Shown piece by piece: positions 9,288 through 17,802 of a stretch of 64,000 bases of DNA; positions within the stretch are counted from its first letter, which is position 1, and each line of letters begins with the position of its first letter. The DNA lies in contig NZ_CP071604.1 in NCBI RefSeq assembly GCF_017357225.1, forward strand, positions 1,987,001 to 2,051,000. Direction: 5' to 3'. A program made the position numbers and the translations under genes. This stretch comes from Rhizobium binae. Lineage in GTDB: Bacteria > Pseudomonadota > Alphaproteobacteria > Rhizobiales > Rhizobiaceae. The notes under the pieces were generated by a model. That model had not been told where the DNA came from, made no database searches, and saw only the letters and a program-made list of their open reading frames with translations.

Positions 9288-10445
9288 TTGTTTTCCATAT
9301 CCAAACGCAGCGAAGTCGAGCCTTTTCACGCCATGGATGTCCTGGCGGAAGCGACGAAGCGGCGCGCCAACGGCCATCCCGTCATCTCGATGGCAGTCGG
9401 CCAGCCTTCGCATCCGGCACCCCGGGCGGCGATCGAAGCAGCGCGCGAAGCCCTTGCCGAGGGCCGGATCGGTTACACCGATGCGCTGGGAACGGCGCGG
9501 CTGAAATCGGCGCTTGCCTGGCACTACAAGGATCGCCACGGCCTGGAGATCGATCCGGCGCGCATCGCCGTCACCATCGGTTCCTCGGCCGGCTTCAATC
9601 TCGCCTTCCTGTCGCTCTTCGATGCCGGTGACGCGGTGGCGATCGCCAGACCGGGTTATCCCGCCTATCGAAATATTCTTGGCGCGCTCGGTCTGAAGGT
9701 CGTCGAGGTGCCGGTAACGGCCGAGACCCATTTCACGCTCACCCCCGAGAGCCTCGAGGCGGCGCAAAAAGAAGCCGGTGTCCGACTGAAGGGTGTGCTG
9801 CTCGCAAGCCCCGCCAACCCGACCGGCACGGTAACGGGCCGCGAGGGGCTGAAGGCGCTTTCGGATTACTGCGCAGCCCATTCCATCGCCTTCATTTCCG
9901 ATGAAATCTACCACGGGCTGACCTTCGCCGGCGAGGAGGTGAGCGCACTGGAACTGACCAACGAGGCGATCGTCATCAACTCCTTCTCAAAATATTATTG
10001 CATGACCGGCTGGCGGATAGGTTGGATGGTATTGCCGGAACGCCTGGTGCGGCCGATCGAGCGGGTGGCGCAGAGCCTTTATATCTCGCCGCCCGAGCTC
10101 TCCCAGATTGCCGCCACGGCCGCGCTAGGCGCCGGCGCCGAGCTCGATCGTTATAGGGCGAGCTATGCTGCCAACCGCGAGTTGCTGATGCAGCGCCTGC
10201 CGCAGATCGACCTTTCGATCGCCTCGCCGATGGACGGTGCTTTCTACGCCTATCTCGACGTCACCCGCTTCACCAATGACAGCATGGGCTTTGCCAAACG
10301 CATGCTCGCCGAAATCGACGTCGCCGCAACGCCTGGTCTCGATTTCGATCCGCTGGACGGAAATCGAACTTTGCGTCTGTCTTACGCGGGTTCGGAAGCG
10401 GAGATCGCCGAGGCGGTGGAGCGAATCGCTGCTTGGCTGAAATAG
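9288..10445 (+). CDS. PLP-dependent class I/II aminotransferase
   Basis: 385-residue fold-type I aminotransferase. Visible features are VISMAVGQPSHPAP at the N-terminus, ARPGYPAYRNIL, the LASPANPTGTV substrate loop, AFISDEIYHGLTF with the PLP-contacting Asp, and INSFSKYYCMTGWRIGW with the Schiff-base Lys. The start is TTG 9288 after an AG-rich stretch (GAGCGAGAAA); an internal ATG at the AMDVLAEA segment is less likely because it would cut conserved residues. The gene is divergent from the DsbA-like gene. Annotated relatives are usually called aspartate or aromatic aminotransferase; the substrate cannot be read from the sequence. Confidence 0.88.
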   Translation: MFSISKRSEVEPFHAMDVLAEATKRRANGHPVISMAVGQPSHPAPRAAIEAAREALAEGRIGYTDALGTARLKSALAWHYKDRHGLEIDPARIAVTIGSSAGFNLAFLSLFDAGDAVAIARPGYPAYRNILGALGLKVVEVPVTAETHFTLTPESLEAAQKEAGVRLKGVLLASPANPTGTVTGREGLKALSDYCAAHSIAFISDEIYHGLTFAGEEVSALELTNEAIVINSFSKYYCMTGWRIGWMVLPERLVRPIERVAQSLYISPPELSQIAATAALGAGAELDRYRASYAANRELLMQRLPQIDLSIASPMDGAFYAYLDVTRFTNDSMGFAKRMLAEIDVAATPGLDFDPLDGNRTLRLSYAGSEAEIAEAVERIAAWLK

Positions 10446-10470
10446 CCAGCGTCCGCTGTTGCCCTGTCGG

Positions 10471-11808
10471 TCAGCCTCGAGAGGAAAACAGCGATGCCAG
10501 CGTCGAACCCGGCTTGTTGTTCAGCCGCGGCACGACGACGAGCTGCTTGATGTCGCCGCGTTTGTAGGCGGCCAGAAAGCGCTTGTAATCCTTGAAGACG
10601 AGGCAGCCGTTGGAATCGCCGTTCTTGCCGAGCATGTAAGTGTGGGCGAGCAGCCCCACGCGGTCGTAGATGGCGTCCGAGCCCTCGACCGGCGTCATCC
10701 GCAGCGCTTCGACACCATGAAAGAGGGCCTCGCGCATGGTCAGGACATAGGTGTGCGGCGGCGTCGGTCCGCGCATCTTCTGGCTCACGTAACGAGGGTT
10801 GTCGCGCATCTTTCCGAGACCGGAATGAGCCTCCAGCCGTTCGCCATTCGGCAGGTAGACGGTGCTGTTTTCGATATCATAGATCGCGACACCCGCCCGC
10901 AGCTTCGGCGAGAAGACCGGCTTGTCGTAGCGCGGCACGGCATCGTCCTCATCGTCCTCGATCGGCGAGTTCGGCTGGGCATAGGCCAGGACAGGCCCAG
11001 CAGAGCGCTGCTCACCCTTGGCGGCCGGCGCCGGTTTGCCGACGAGTCCGTCCGGACGCGCCATCGGCAGCGGCACGGCACCTGCATCGGGTGAAAGGAC
11101 GAGATCGAAGGGTTGATCCTCTGCCGCTGCGACCTCCACCGGTGCGGATTCTGTTTCAGGAACCGAGGCGGTCCTGACAGGAGACGCGATCGGCTCGATC
11201 GGGGCGGGCGCAATCTGCCGGGGGCCTGCATCGGCAAGCGCGAGCATCGCCCGGAGTTGGGCCGCGGCGACGGCCTCCTTGGACGGAACGATGATCCGGT
11301 CGCCGTCGTTCTCTTCAATCTCTGCCGAGGCGAGTTCGACTGGCGGCGGCGCGATCGCATCATCCTTGCGGAACTTGGCGCTGTCGGAAATCGCGGCGAC
11401 GACCGGTTGCTCGCCAGCCATGACGAGCCGACTGTTCTTCGTAAGAGCCGCCAATGCCGTTGCGGCGGCGGCAGTCTTTTCGGCGTGAGACTGGATGAGG
11501 CTTGCGGTCAGCGGCATCTTCGGCTTCGCGTCGAAGGCGATCAGCCGATCGCCCTTGCCGACATGGATCAATCTCTCAAGGCGAGTTGACGGCGCCACCT
11601 TCGGGGTGGCCCCGATCTGTGCCAGGCTACCGGCTGGAGAGAAGGGCGCGGCGACCGAATGCATCGTTGCCAAGGTCGCGATCAGCCATGTTGAGGCTAA
11701 AAGCCCGGCGCCGACAACACCGTAAAGAAAATCGCGAGATCTGTGCGAACGCAAAGCAGATCCGCCAAGAGGGGCGACGTTATCCAACGTCCCTACCGCA
11801 AACGCCAT
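10471..11808 (-). CDS. DUF2778 (Tlde1-type L,D-transpeptidase-like) membrane-anchored protein
   Basis: 445 residues. A transmembrane or uncleaved signal segment lies near residues 28-48 (VVGAGLLASTWLIATLATM), followed by about 250 residues of low-complexity periplasmic linker rich in Ala, Pro, Glu, and a C-terminal DUF2778 domain. The domain shows AIYDIENSTVYLPNGERLEAHSG, RGPTPPHTYVL, and HTYMLGKNGDSNGCLVF, the last carrying the His and Ser-x-Gly-Cys catalytic pattern of L,D-transpeptidases. In Salmonella the domain forms the Tlde1 peptidoglycan-targeting effector; here a cell-wall role in the producer is more likely because of the anchor and the absence of secretion genes nearby. ATG 11808 is chosen over the upstream frame. 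Confidence 0.82.
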   Translation of the reverse strand: MAFAVGTLDNVAPLGGSALRSHRSRDFLYGVVGAGLLASTWLIATLATMHSVAAPFSPAGSLAQIGATPKVAPSTRLERLIHVGKGDRLIAFDAKPKMPLTASLIQSHAEKTAAAATALAALTKNSRLVMAGEQPVVAAISDSAKFRKDDAIAPPPVELASAEIEENDGDRIIVPSKEAVAAAQLRAMLALADAGPRQIAPAPIEPIASPVRTASVPETESAPVEVAAAEDQPFDLVLSPDAGAVPLPMARPDGLVGKPAPAAKGEQRSAGPVLAYAQPNSPIEDDEDDAVPRYDKPVFSPKLRAGVAIYDIENSTVYLPNGERLEAHSGLGKMRDNPRYVSQKMRGPTPPHTYVLTMREALFHGVEALRMTPVEGSDAIYDRVGLLAHTYMLGKNGDSNGCLVFKDYKRFLAAYKRGDIKQLVVVPRLNNKPGSTLASLFSSRG

Positions 11809-12016
11809 ACTACACTCGTCTTTCAAACTCGCTACGCAGGCCGGCGGCACTGACTGACTAAAACTTCGCCGGGGCCGGTAAGGGCGCAAAGGGGCCAAAT
11901 TTAGGCCGCCTGCGACTTCCGACTGTTTTGAGAGGATGACGAATTATGGTTTCTAATTTGTTTACGCGATATCGCTGTTTTTTGGGATGTCTCAAAAAGA
12001 GATGCCTGCCGGCGTC

Positions 12017-13882
12017 TCAGGTGCGTTCCATCACATAACTTCCCGGTGCTTCTTCGATCGCGTTCAGCGCATCGCCGCCGGGTTTGCGCGCCGCAACGCG
12101 TCTGCCGTCCTGCGTCTCGATCCAGGCCTGCCAATGCGGCCACCACGATCCCGGCGTCTCGGTGGCTCGCTCGAGCCAGGTCTCGTAGTCGCCCTTGGCC
12201 GGGCCACCCGTCCAGAACTGGTATTTCTTCTTGTCGGGCGGGTTGACGACGCCGGCGATATGTCCCGAACCGGTGACGACGAATTCTACCTTGCCGCCGA
12301 AGAACTGGCTGCCGAGGAAGACCGATTTTGCAGGTGCGATGTGGTCCTCGCGCGTGGCGAGATTATAGATCGGGATCTTCACATCCTTCAGCGATACGCG
12401 CTTGCCGTCGAGGATCATTTCGTTCTGCGTCAGCGCATTGCGCAGATAGCAGTTGCGCAGATAGAAGGCATGATTTGCCGCCGCCATGCGGGTCGAATCG
12501 GCGTTCCAGAACAACAGGTCGAAGGGCAGGGGCTCCTGGCCCTTGAGGTAGCTGTTGACGAAATAGGGCCAGATCAGCTCGGAAGCGCGCAGCATATTGA
12601 AGGCCATCGACATCTTCGAGCCGTCGAGATAACCGGCCGACTTCATATGCTCTTCGAGCGCGGCAAGCTGCTCTTCGTCGACAAAGACCTTCAGGTCGCC
12701 GGCATGGGTGAAGTCGACCTGGGTGGTGAAGAGCGTCGCCGTCTTGATGCGCTTGTTCTTCTCCTTGGCGTGCAGCGCCAGCGTCGCCGCCAGCAGCGTG
12801 CCACCGACGCAGTAGCCGACGGCATTGACCTCCTTCTCGCCGGTTGCCTTGTCGATTGTCTCGAGCGCGAAATCGATGCCCTCGCGGGCATAGGCCGTCC
12901 AGTCCTTCTTGGCGTGGCGCGCATCCGGGTTGACCCAGGAAATGACGAAGACGGTCTGCCCCTGGTCGACGCACCATTTGATAAAGGATTTCTGCGGATT
13001 GAGGTCGAGAATATAGAATTTGTTGATCCAGGGCGGGCAGATCAGCAGCGGCCGCTTCAGCACCGTGTCGGTCGACGCCTCGTACTGGATGATCTGGCAG
13101 ATGTCGTTCTGGGCGATCACCTTGCCCGGCGTCAGCGCCATGTCGCGGCCGACGGCAAATTTCGTCATGTCGGTCTGGCGAAGGCGCAGATCGCCATGTC
13201 CGGCGGCGATATCCTCGGCGAGCATCTTCATCCCCCGCACCAGGTTTTCGCCGTTGCTGGCGATCGTCTCGCGATAGAGCTGCGGATTGGTGGGGATGAA
13301 GTTGCTCGGCGAAAGCGCTGCGGTGATCTGCTTCACGTAGAAGCCCGCCTTGTGCTTGGTGTGCTCGTCGAGGCCGTCGGTCTCCGACACCAGCTTCTCC
13401 ACCCAGTCACTGGTGACGAAATAGACCTGGCGGAGAAAATCGAAGAACGGATTCTTCTGCCAGTCCTCGTCGGAGAAGCGCTTGTCCTTGCGGGTATCGG
13501 GCTCGGGCGGCAAGGGCTCGCCCTGTCCGCTCATGCTTTGCATGCGCTGCATCGAACGCATCCAGATGCCGAAGAACGAAGACATCAGCTGCGTCTGCGC
13601 CTCGAAGGTGCGGCGGGGATCGGAAATCCAATATTCGCTGACCTTGGAAAGCGTCTTGACCATGTCGGCCATCGGATCGATGGCGGTTTCGGTGATCTCG
13701 CCGCGTTCGCGCGGCGCAAGCCAGGCCGAAGCGGCTTGCCCGAGATTTTCGAGAGCCCGGGCGAAATTCATCGCCATGGTCTCGGGATCCTTCAACACAT
13801 AGGGATCGAGATCGGTTGCGTCGAAACCGGCCTTGCCGCCATTTTTCTGGCCGCCACTCTCCTGCTTGCTGTCGGTCACCAT
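12017..13882 (-). CDS. phaC: Class I poly(3-hydroxyalkanoate) synthase
   Basis: 621-residue PHA synthase, polymerising hydroxyacyl-CoA (mainly 3-hydroxybutyryl-CoA) into carbon-storage granules. The N-terminal helical domain includes WISDPRRTFEAQTQLM; the alpha/beta hydrolase domain contains NPQLYRETI, PPWINKFYILDL, the lipase-like box GYCVGGTLLAA with the catalytic Cys, and GSGHIAGVVNPP with the catalytic His. ATG 13882 is adjacent to GGAGGAA, which is too close for ideal spacing; the next codon, GTG 13879, has better spacing, and ATG 13924 is a further option. phaA/phaB are not nearby; a phasin gene is at 43913. Confidence 0.96.
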   Translation of the reverse strand: MVTDSKQESGGQKNGGKAGFDATDLDPYVLKDPETMAMNFARALENLGQAASAWLAPRERGEITETAIDPMADMVKTLSKVSEYWISDPRRTFEAQTQLMSSFFGIWMRSMQRMQSMSGQGEPLPPEPDTRKDKRFSDEDWQKNPFFDFLRQVYFVTSDWVEKLVSETDGLDEHTKHKAGFYVKQITAALSPSNFIPTNPQLYRETIASNGENLVRGMKMLAEDIAAGHGDLRLRQTDMTKFAVGRDMALTPGKVIAQNDICQIIQYEASTDTVLKRPLLICPPWINKFYILDLNPQKSFIKWCVDQGQTVFVISWVNPDARHAKKDWTAYAREGIDFALETIDKATGEKEVNAVGYCVGGTLLAATLALHAKEKNKRIKTATLFTTQVDFTHAGDLKVFVDEEQLAALEEHMKSAGYLDGSKMSMAFNMLRASELIWPYFVNSYLKGQEPLPFDLLFWNADSTRMAAANHAFYLRNCYLRNALTQNEMILDGKRVSLKDVKIPIYNLATREDHIAPAKSVFLGSQFFGGKVEFVVTGSGHIAGVVNPPDKKKYQFWTGGPAKGDYETWLERATETPGSWWPHWQAWIETQDGRRVAARKPGGDALNAIEEAPGSYVMERT

Positions 13883-14028
13883 TTCCTCCGGCGGCAGCAC
13901 CCTTTTTATCCGTTCGTTGTACATCGTGACCGAACGAGAAAACAAGTTCCACCCGCATCGGCTCGTGCTATTGCTTTGTGGCTACGACAAATTTAACAGT
14001 CGAAGCGGTCAGAACTGGATTTTGAGGC

Positions 14029-14442
14029 ATGACGAAGAACGGCATTCGGCGCATCGCAACCTTCAACCGCACCGCATTGATTTGCGCCGCGGCGGCGATG
14101 GCCCTTGCCGGATGCAATCTGACGGCGGAGGAGAAGGCCGCGGCCGCGGCCAAGCGAGCGGCGCCGACCGCCGTCGTCATGCCGGCCACCAAGGGCGAAG
14201 CGGTCGAAGGTGGCCTCACCAAGTCGCCGGACGGCTATCCGAATTTCGGCGCGCCGCTAACGGCCGCTAACGTCCAGATGAGCGACGAGCAGGCGGCCGA
14301 GCTGCAGCATCAGCTGACCGCCCTTGCCGCCCGGCGCAAGGCCGGCGCGATTTCGGAAGCCGAATATCAGGCCAAGGTCGCCGAAATGCGCCGCCTGGCC
14401 GCCGAGCACGGCGAGCAGACGCTCTCCGAAATCTCCAAATAA
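14029..14442 (+). CDS. Small lipoprotein of unknown function
   Basis: 137-residue predicted lipoprotein: a basic start, a hydrophobic stretch and the lipobox LAGC at about residues 26-29. The mature part begins with an Ala/Lys-rich helix (NLTAEEKAAAAAKRAA), has a NFGAPLTAANVQMSD linker, and ends with a coiled-coil-like helix (QHQLTALAARRKAGAISEAEYQAKVAEMRRLA) that resembles the short SHOCT-type helical motif. It is divergent from phaC and upstream of an aminotransferase. No function can be assigned. Confidence 0.8.
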   Translation: MTKNGIRRIATFNRTALICAAAAMALAGCNLTAEEKAAAAAKRAAPTAVVMPATKGEAVEGGLTKSPDGYPNFGAPLTAANVQMSDEQAAELQHQLTALAARRKAGAISEAEYQAKVAEMRRLAAEHGEQTLSEISK

Positions 14443-14665
14443 ACCTTGCCTTTCAGGCGATTTGGACGCAAAGCCTTCGGCAAGGATCGGAAGATGCAAT
14501 TTTCCCGATAATGCGTGCCGACGCGGCCTTTCCGTCAAAGAATTGCCGCGTCACTTGGGTCTGATGAAATACGGCGCTGCGATTCTGAAGTTCGTGTTGC
14601 AGCCGCCGGGAGACGGAACGAACTTCGACTGCGGCCCGAAATGCCGCCTTTCCATGGGGAATGAA

Positions 14666-15883
14666 ATGGAAGAGTTTCACAAAGTCCGGCGTTTGCCGCC
14701 TTATGTTTTCGAACAGGTCAACCGTTTGAAAGCAAGCGCGCGAGCGGGCGGCGCCGATATCATCGATCTCGGCATGGGAAACCCTGACCTTCCAACCCCC
14801 CAGGCGATCGTCGATAAGCTCTGCGAGGTCGTACAGGATCCGCGCACTCACCGTTATTCCTCCTCCAAGGGCATTCCGGGCCTGCGCCGCGCCCAGGCCG
14901 CCTATTATGCCCGCCGTTTCGGCGTCAAGCTCAACCCGGATACGCAGGTGGTCGCCACCTTGGGCTCGAAGGAAGGCTTCGCCAACATGGCGCAGGCGAT
15001 TACCGCCCCCGGTGACGTCATCCTCTGCCCGAACCCGACCTACCCGATCCACGCCTTCGGCTTCCTGATGGCGGGCGGCGTGATCCGCTCGATGTCGGTT
15101 GAGCCGGACGAGAGCTTTTTCCCGCCGCTCGAGCGCGCCGTCCGGCATTCGATCCCGAAGCCGCTGGCGCTGATCCTCAACTATCCGTCGAACCCGACCG
15201 CTCTCGTGGCGACGCTCGATTTCTACAAGGACGTCATCGCCTTCGCCAAGAAGCACGATATCATCGTGCTCTCCGACCTTGCCTATTCGGAGATCTATTT
15301 CGACGGCGCGCCGCCGCCGTCGGTTCTCGAAGTGCCGGGCGCGATGGATGTGACGGTCGAGTTCACCTCGATGTCGAAGACCTTCTCCATGCCCGGCTGG
15401 CGCATGGGTTTTGCCGTCGGCAACGAGCGGCTGATCGCCGCTTTGACCCGCGTCAAGTCCTACCTCGACTATGGCGCCTTCACGCCGATCCAGGTGGCGG
15501 CGACCCACGCGCTGAACGGCGATGGTTCCGACATTGCGGAAGTCCGCAACGTCTATAAGCGCCGCCGTGACGTCATGGTCGAAAGTTTCGGTAAGGCCGG
15601 TTTTGAAGTGCCGCCGCCGGCGGCGACCATGTTCGCCTGGGCGAAGATTCCGGAAAAGTTCCGTCATCTCGGTTCGCTGGAATTCTCCAAGCTCCTGGTC
15701 GAGAAGGCCGACGTCGCCGTTGCCCCGGGTATCGGCTTCGGCGAACAGGGCGACGACTACGTCCGTCTGGCGCTTGTCGAGAACGAACACCGCATCCGCC
15801 AGGCTGCGCGCAACATCAAGAAGTTCATGTCGACCGCGGACGAGACGATGCATAACGTCATTTCGCTGAACGCACACCGCTAA
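14666..15883 (+). CDS. PLP aminotransferase (LL-DAP/alanine aminotransferase type)
   Basis: 405-residue class I aminotransferase of the group often annotated as LL-diaminopimelate or AlaC-type alanine aminotransferase. Features: RRLPPYVFEQVNRLKA start, IIDLGMGNPDLPTPQ, HRYSSSKGIPGLR, the substrate loop LNYPSNPTALVA, LSDLAYSEIYFDG and SMSKTFSMPGWRMGF with the PLP lysine. ATG 14666 is preceded by GGGGA with five-base spacing; ATG 14654 is four codons upstream. It lies 62 bp before hom with a stem-loop between, an arrangement pointing to aspartate-family amino-acid metabolism. Confidence 0.9.
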   Translation: MEEFHKVRRLPPYVFEQVNRLKASARAGGADIIDLGMGNPDLPTPQAIVDKLCEVVQDPRTHRYSSSKGIPGLRRAQAAYYARRFGVKLNPDTQVVATLGSKEGFANMAQAITAPGDVILCPNPTYPIHAFGFLMAGGVIRSMSVEPDESFFPPLERAVRHSIPKPLALILNYPSNPTALVATLDFYKDVIAFAKKHDIIVLSDLAYSEIYFDGAPPPSVLEVPGAMDVTVEFTSMSKTFSMPGWRMGFAVGNERLIAALTRVKSYLDYGAFTPIQVAATHALNGDGSDIAEVRNVYKRRRDVMVESFGKAGFEVPPPAATMFAWAKIPEKFRHLGSLEFSKLLVEKADVAVAPGIGFGEQGDDYVRLALVENEHRIRQAARNIKKFMSTADETMHNVISLNAHR

Positions 15884-15893
15884 TCTTAACTCT

Positions 15894-15919
15894 CGGCAGC
15901 CGCCTTCCGACGGCTGCCG
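15894..15919 (+). other. Intergenic stem-loop between aminotransferase and hom
   Basis: CGGCAGCCG (15894-15902) and CGGCTGCCG (15911-15919) form a perfect 9-bp stem with an 8-base loop. No T-run follows, so it is more likely a message-stabilising or attenuating structure than a full terminator. Confidence 0.6.
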
Positions 15920-15945
15920 CCAAACAGACATTTCAGGATCGATCC

Positions 15946-17271
15946 ATGGCAGATGCCCTCAAAATCGGCATTGCGGGCTTGGGCACCGTTGGCGCCTCGC
16001 TTGTCCGCATCATTCAGCAGAAGAGCAACGAGCTTGCCGTCACCTGCGGGCGTCCGATCACCATCACGGCGGTCTCCGCGCGCGACAAGACGAGGGACCG
16101 TGGCATCGATCTCTCAGGCGTCGCCTGGTTCGACCGGCCGGAAGACCTCGCCGAAAAGGGCGACATCGATGTTTTCGTCGAGCTGATGGGCGGCGCCGAA
16201 GGGGCTGCCAACGTCTCGGTTCGCACGGCCCTGCAGCGCGGTCTCCACGTGGTGACAGCCAATAAGGCGCTGCTTGCCTATCACGGCGTCGAGCTCGCGA
16301 CGATCGCCGAAGATAAGGGCTCGCTGTTGAATTTCGAGGCGGCTGTTGCCGGCGGCATTCCCGTCATCAAGGCGCTGCGCGAATCGCTGACCGGTAACGC
16401 GGTCTCGCGCATCTACGGCATCATGAACGGCACCTGCAATTACATCCTTACCAAGATGGAGAAGGAAGGGCTGTCCTTCGCCGAATGCCTCAAGGAAGCG
16501 CAGCGGCTGGGTTATGCCGAGGCCGATCCCGCCTTCGATATCGAAGGCAACGACACCGCCCATAAGCTCGCGATCCTGACGACGCTCGCCTTCGGCAATC
16601 GCATCGCCGCCGACGACATCTATCTTGAAGGCATCACCAATATCTCGATCGAGGATATCCACGCCGCCGCCGAGCTCGGCTACCGCATCAAGCTCTTGGG
16701 CGTTGCCCAGCGCACCGATACCGGCATTGAGCAGCGCGTCCATCCGACGATGGTGCCGGTCGATTCGGTCATTGCCCAGGTCGACGGCGTCACCAATGCG
16801 GTAGCGATCGAATCCGATGTGCTCGGCGAACTGCTGATGGTCGGTCCCGGCGCTGGCGGCAATGCCACAGCCTCATCGGTGCTCGGTGACATCGCCGATA
16901 TCGCCAAGAGCCAGCCGGGCGCCCAGCGCGTGCCGGTGCTCGGGCATCCTGCAAAGGCGCTCGAGCCCTACCGCAAGGCCCAGATGCAGAGCCACGAGGG
17001 CGGTTATTTCATCCGCCTGACCGTGCTCGACCGCACCGGGGTCTTTGCAAGCGTCGCAACCCGCATGGCCGAAAACCACATCTCGCTCGAATCGATCGTC
17101 CAGCGTTCGAAGCAGCATCTGTCGCCGTCGCACCACCAGACGATCATTCTCGTGACCCATGCGACAATGGAGGAATCGGTGCGCAAGGCCGTCGCCTCGA
17201 TCAAGTCGGAAGGATATCTCTTCGGCGAGCCGCAGGTCATCCGCATCGAACGGCCGAAAGAAGAAGCTTGA
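15946..17271 (+). CDS. hom: Homoserine dehydrogenase
   Basis: 441-residue monofunctional homoserine dehydrogenase, reducing aspartate semialdehyde to homoserine for threonine and methionine synthesis. Residues 5-20 hold the NAD(P) loop IGIAGLGTVGASLV; the catalytic region contains TANKALLAYHG, NFEAAVAGGIPVIKALRESL, GIMNGTCNYILTKM, and AEADPAFDIEGNDTAHKL. The C-terminal ACT domain begins at YFIRLTVLDRTGVFA and probably mediates feedback control. A long hairpin with a T-run follows the gene. Confidence 0.97.
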   Translation: MADALKIGIAGLGTVGASLVRIIQQKSNELAVTCGRPITITAVSARDKTRDRGIDLSGVAWFDRPEDLAEKGDIDVFVELMGGAEGAANVSVRTALQRGLHVVTANKALLAYHGVELATIAEDKGSLLNFEAAVAGGIPVIKALRESLTGNAVSRIYGIMNGTCNYILTKMEKEGLSFAECLKEAQRLGYAEADPAFDIEGNDTAHKLAILTTLAFGNRIAADDIYLEGITNISIEDIHAAAELGYRIKLLGVAQRTDTGIEQRVHPTMVPVDSVIAQVDGVTNAVAIESDVLGELLMVGPGAGGNATASSVLGDIADIAKSQPGAQRVPVLGHPAKALEPYRKAQMQSHEGGYFIRLTVLDRTGVFASVATRMAENHISLESIVQRSKQHLSPSHHQTIILVTHATMEESVRKAVASIKSEGYLFGEPQVIRIERPKEEA

Positions 17272-17294
17272 TCCTTTCCCGTTCGGGAATACGA

Positions 17295-17373
17295 GCCGTC
17301 CTGCCTTGTTGAACTACCCGCGAAAGTTGGACATCAGACTTCGCGGCAGTTCACGATAGCAGGGCGGCTTTTT
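17295..17373 (+). terminator. Long imperfect hairpin terminator after hom
   Basis: GCCGTCCTGC (17295-17304) pairs with GCAGGGCGGC (17359-17368, one G-U). The arms continue inward with GAACT/AGTTC and CCGCGAA(A)GT/ACTTCGCGG, leaving a loop of about ten bases. TTTTT follows at 17369-17373. The stem is far longer than a usual terminator, so a stable processed RNA from this site is possible. Confidence 0.7.
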
Positions 17374-17476
17374 CTGTTGATCGTGCAACCCGCCATACGG
17401 AAGTCTATATTAACAATTGCGCAAATAGGGATATAAATAAAACCATAGATGGTGAGTCGTCGGCGTGGAGCATTTC

Positions 17477-17722
17477 ATGAGCAAGGACAGCCAAGCCGGG
17501 AAGGGGTATGGCTGCCCGAGCGAGATGCCGCCAAACCATCCTGACCTGCCCGCGGAAATTCTCAAGCCGGTCCATCGCGACATTCGGGAGGAGATTCCCG
17601 AGGACGTTGACGGCGAAGAAAACACCGAAGGCCGCAACTGGGCGATCCTGCTGACGCTCTTTTCGTTTCTGCTGGTGCAAATCGGCGGAATCGCCATGAT
17701 CATTTGGGCGATCTTCTGGTAA
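17477..17722 (+). CDS. Small single-pass membrane protein
   Basis: 81 residues: a hydrophilic N-terminal part (residues 1-52, rich in Pro, Asp and Glu) followed by one C-terminal membrane helix (WAILLTLFSFLLVQIGGIAMIIWAIFW). ATG 17477 has GGAG at 17467-17470 with six-base spacing and is preferred over GTG 17465. The orientation is probably N-in with the tail in the membrane. No family recognised; it sits between hom and recJ. Confidence 0.7.
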   Translation: MSKDSQAGKGYGCPSEMPPNHPDLPAEILKPVHRDIREEIPEDVDGEENTEGRNWAILLTLFSFLLVQIGGIAMIIWAIFW

Positions 17723-17802
17723 AAATCCGTGTCTGCACGTCCATCGCTATGTTATCTCCGCTGCTCCTGTAGAAAGAACAGATGACATCAGCGGAGTTTG
17801 GC

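Noticed and set aside
11987..13996. 669-codon plus-strand frame antisense to phaC
   Set aside because: Longer than phaC itself but lies fully over phaC, whose catalytic motifs are unmistakable.
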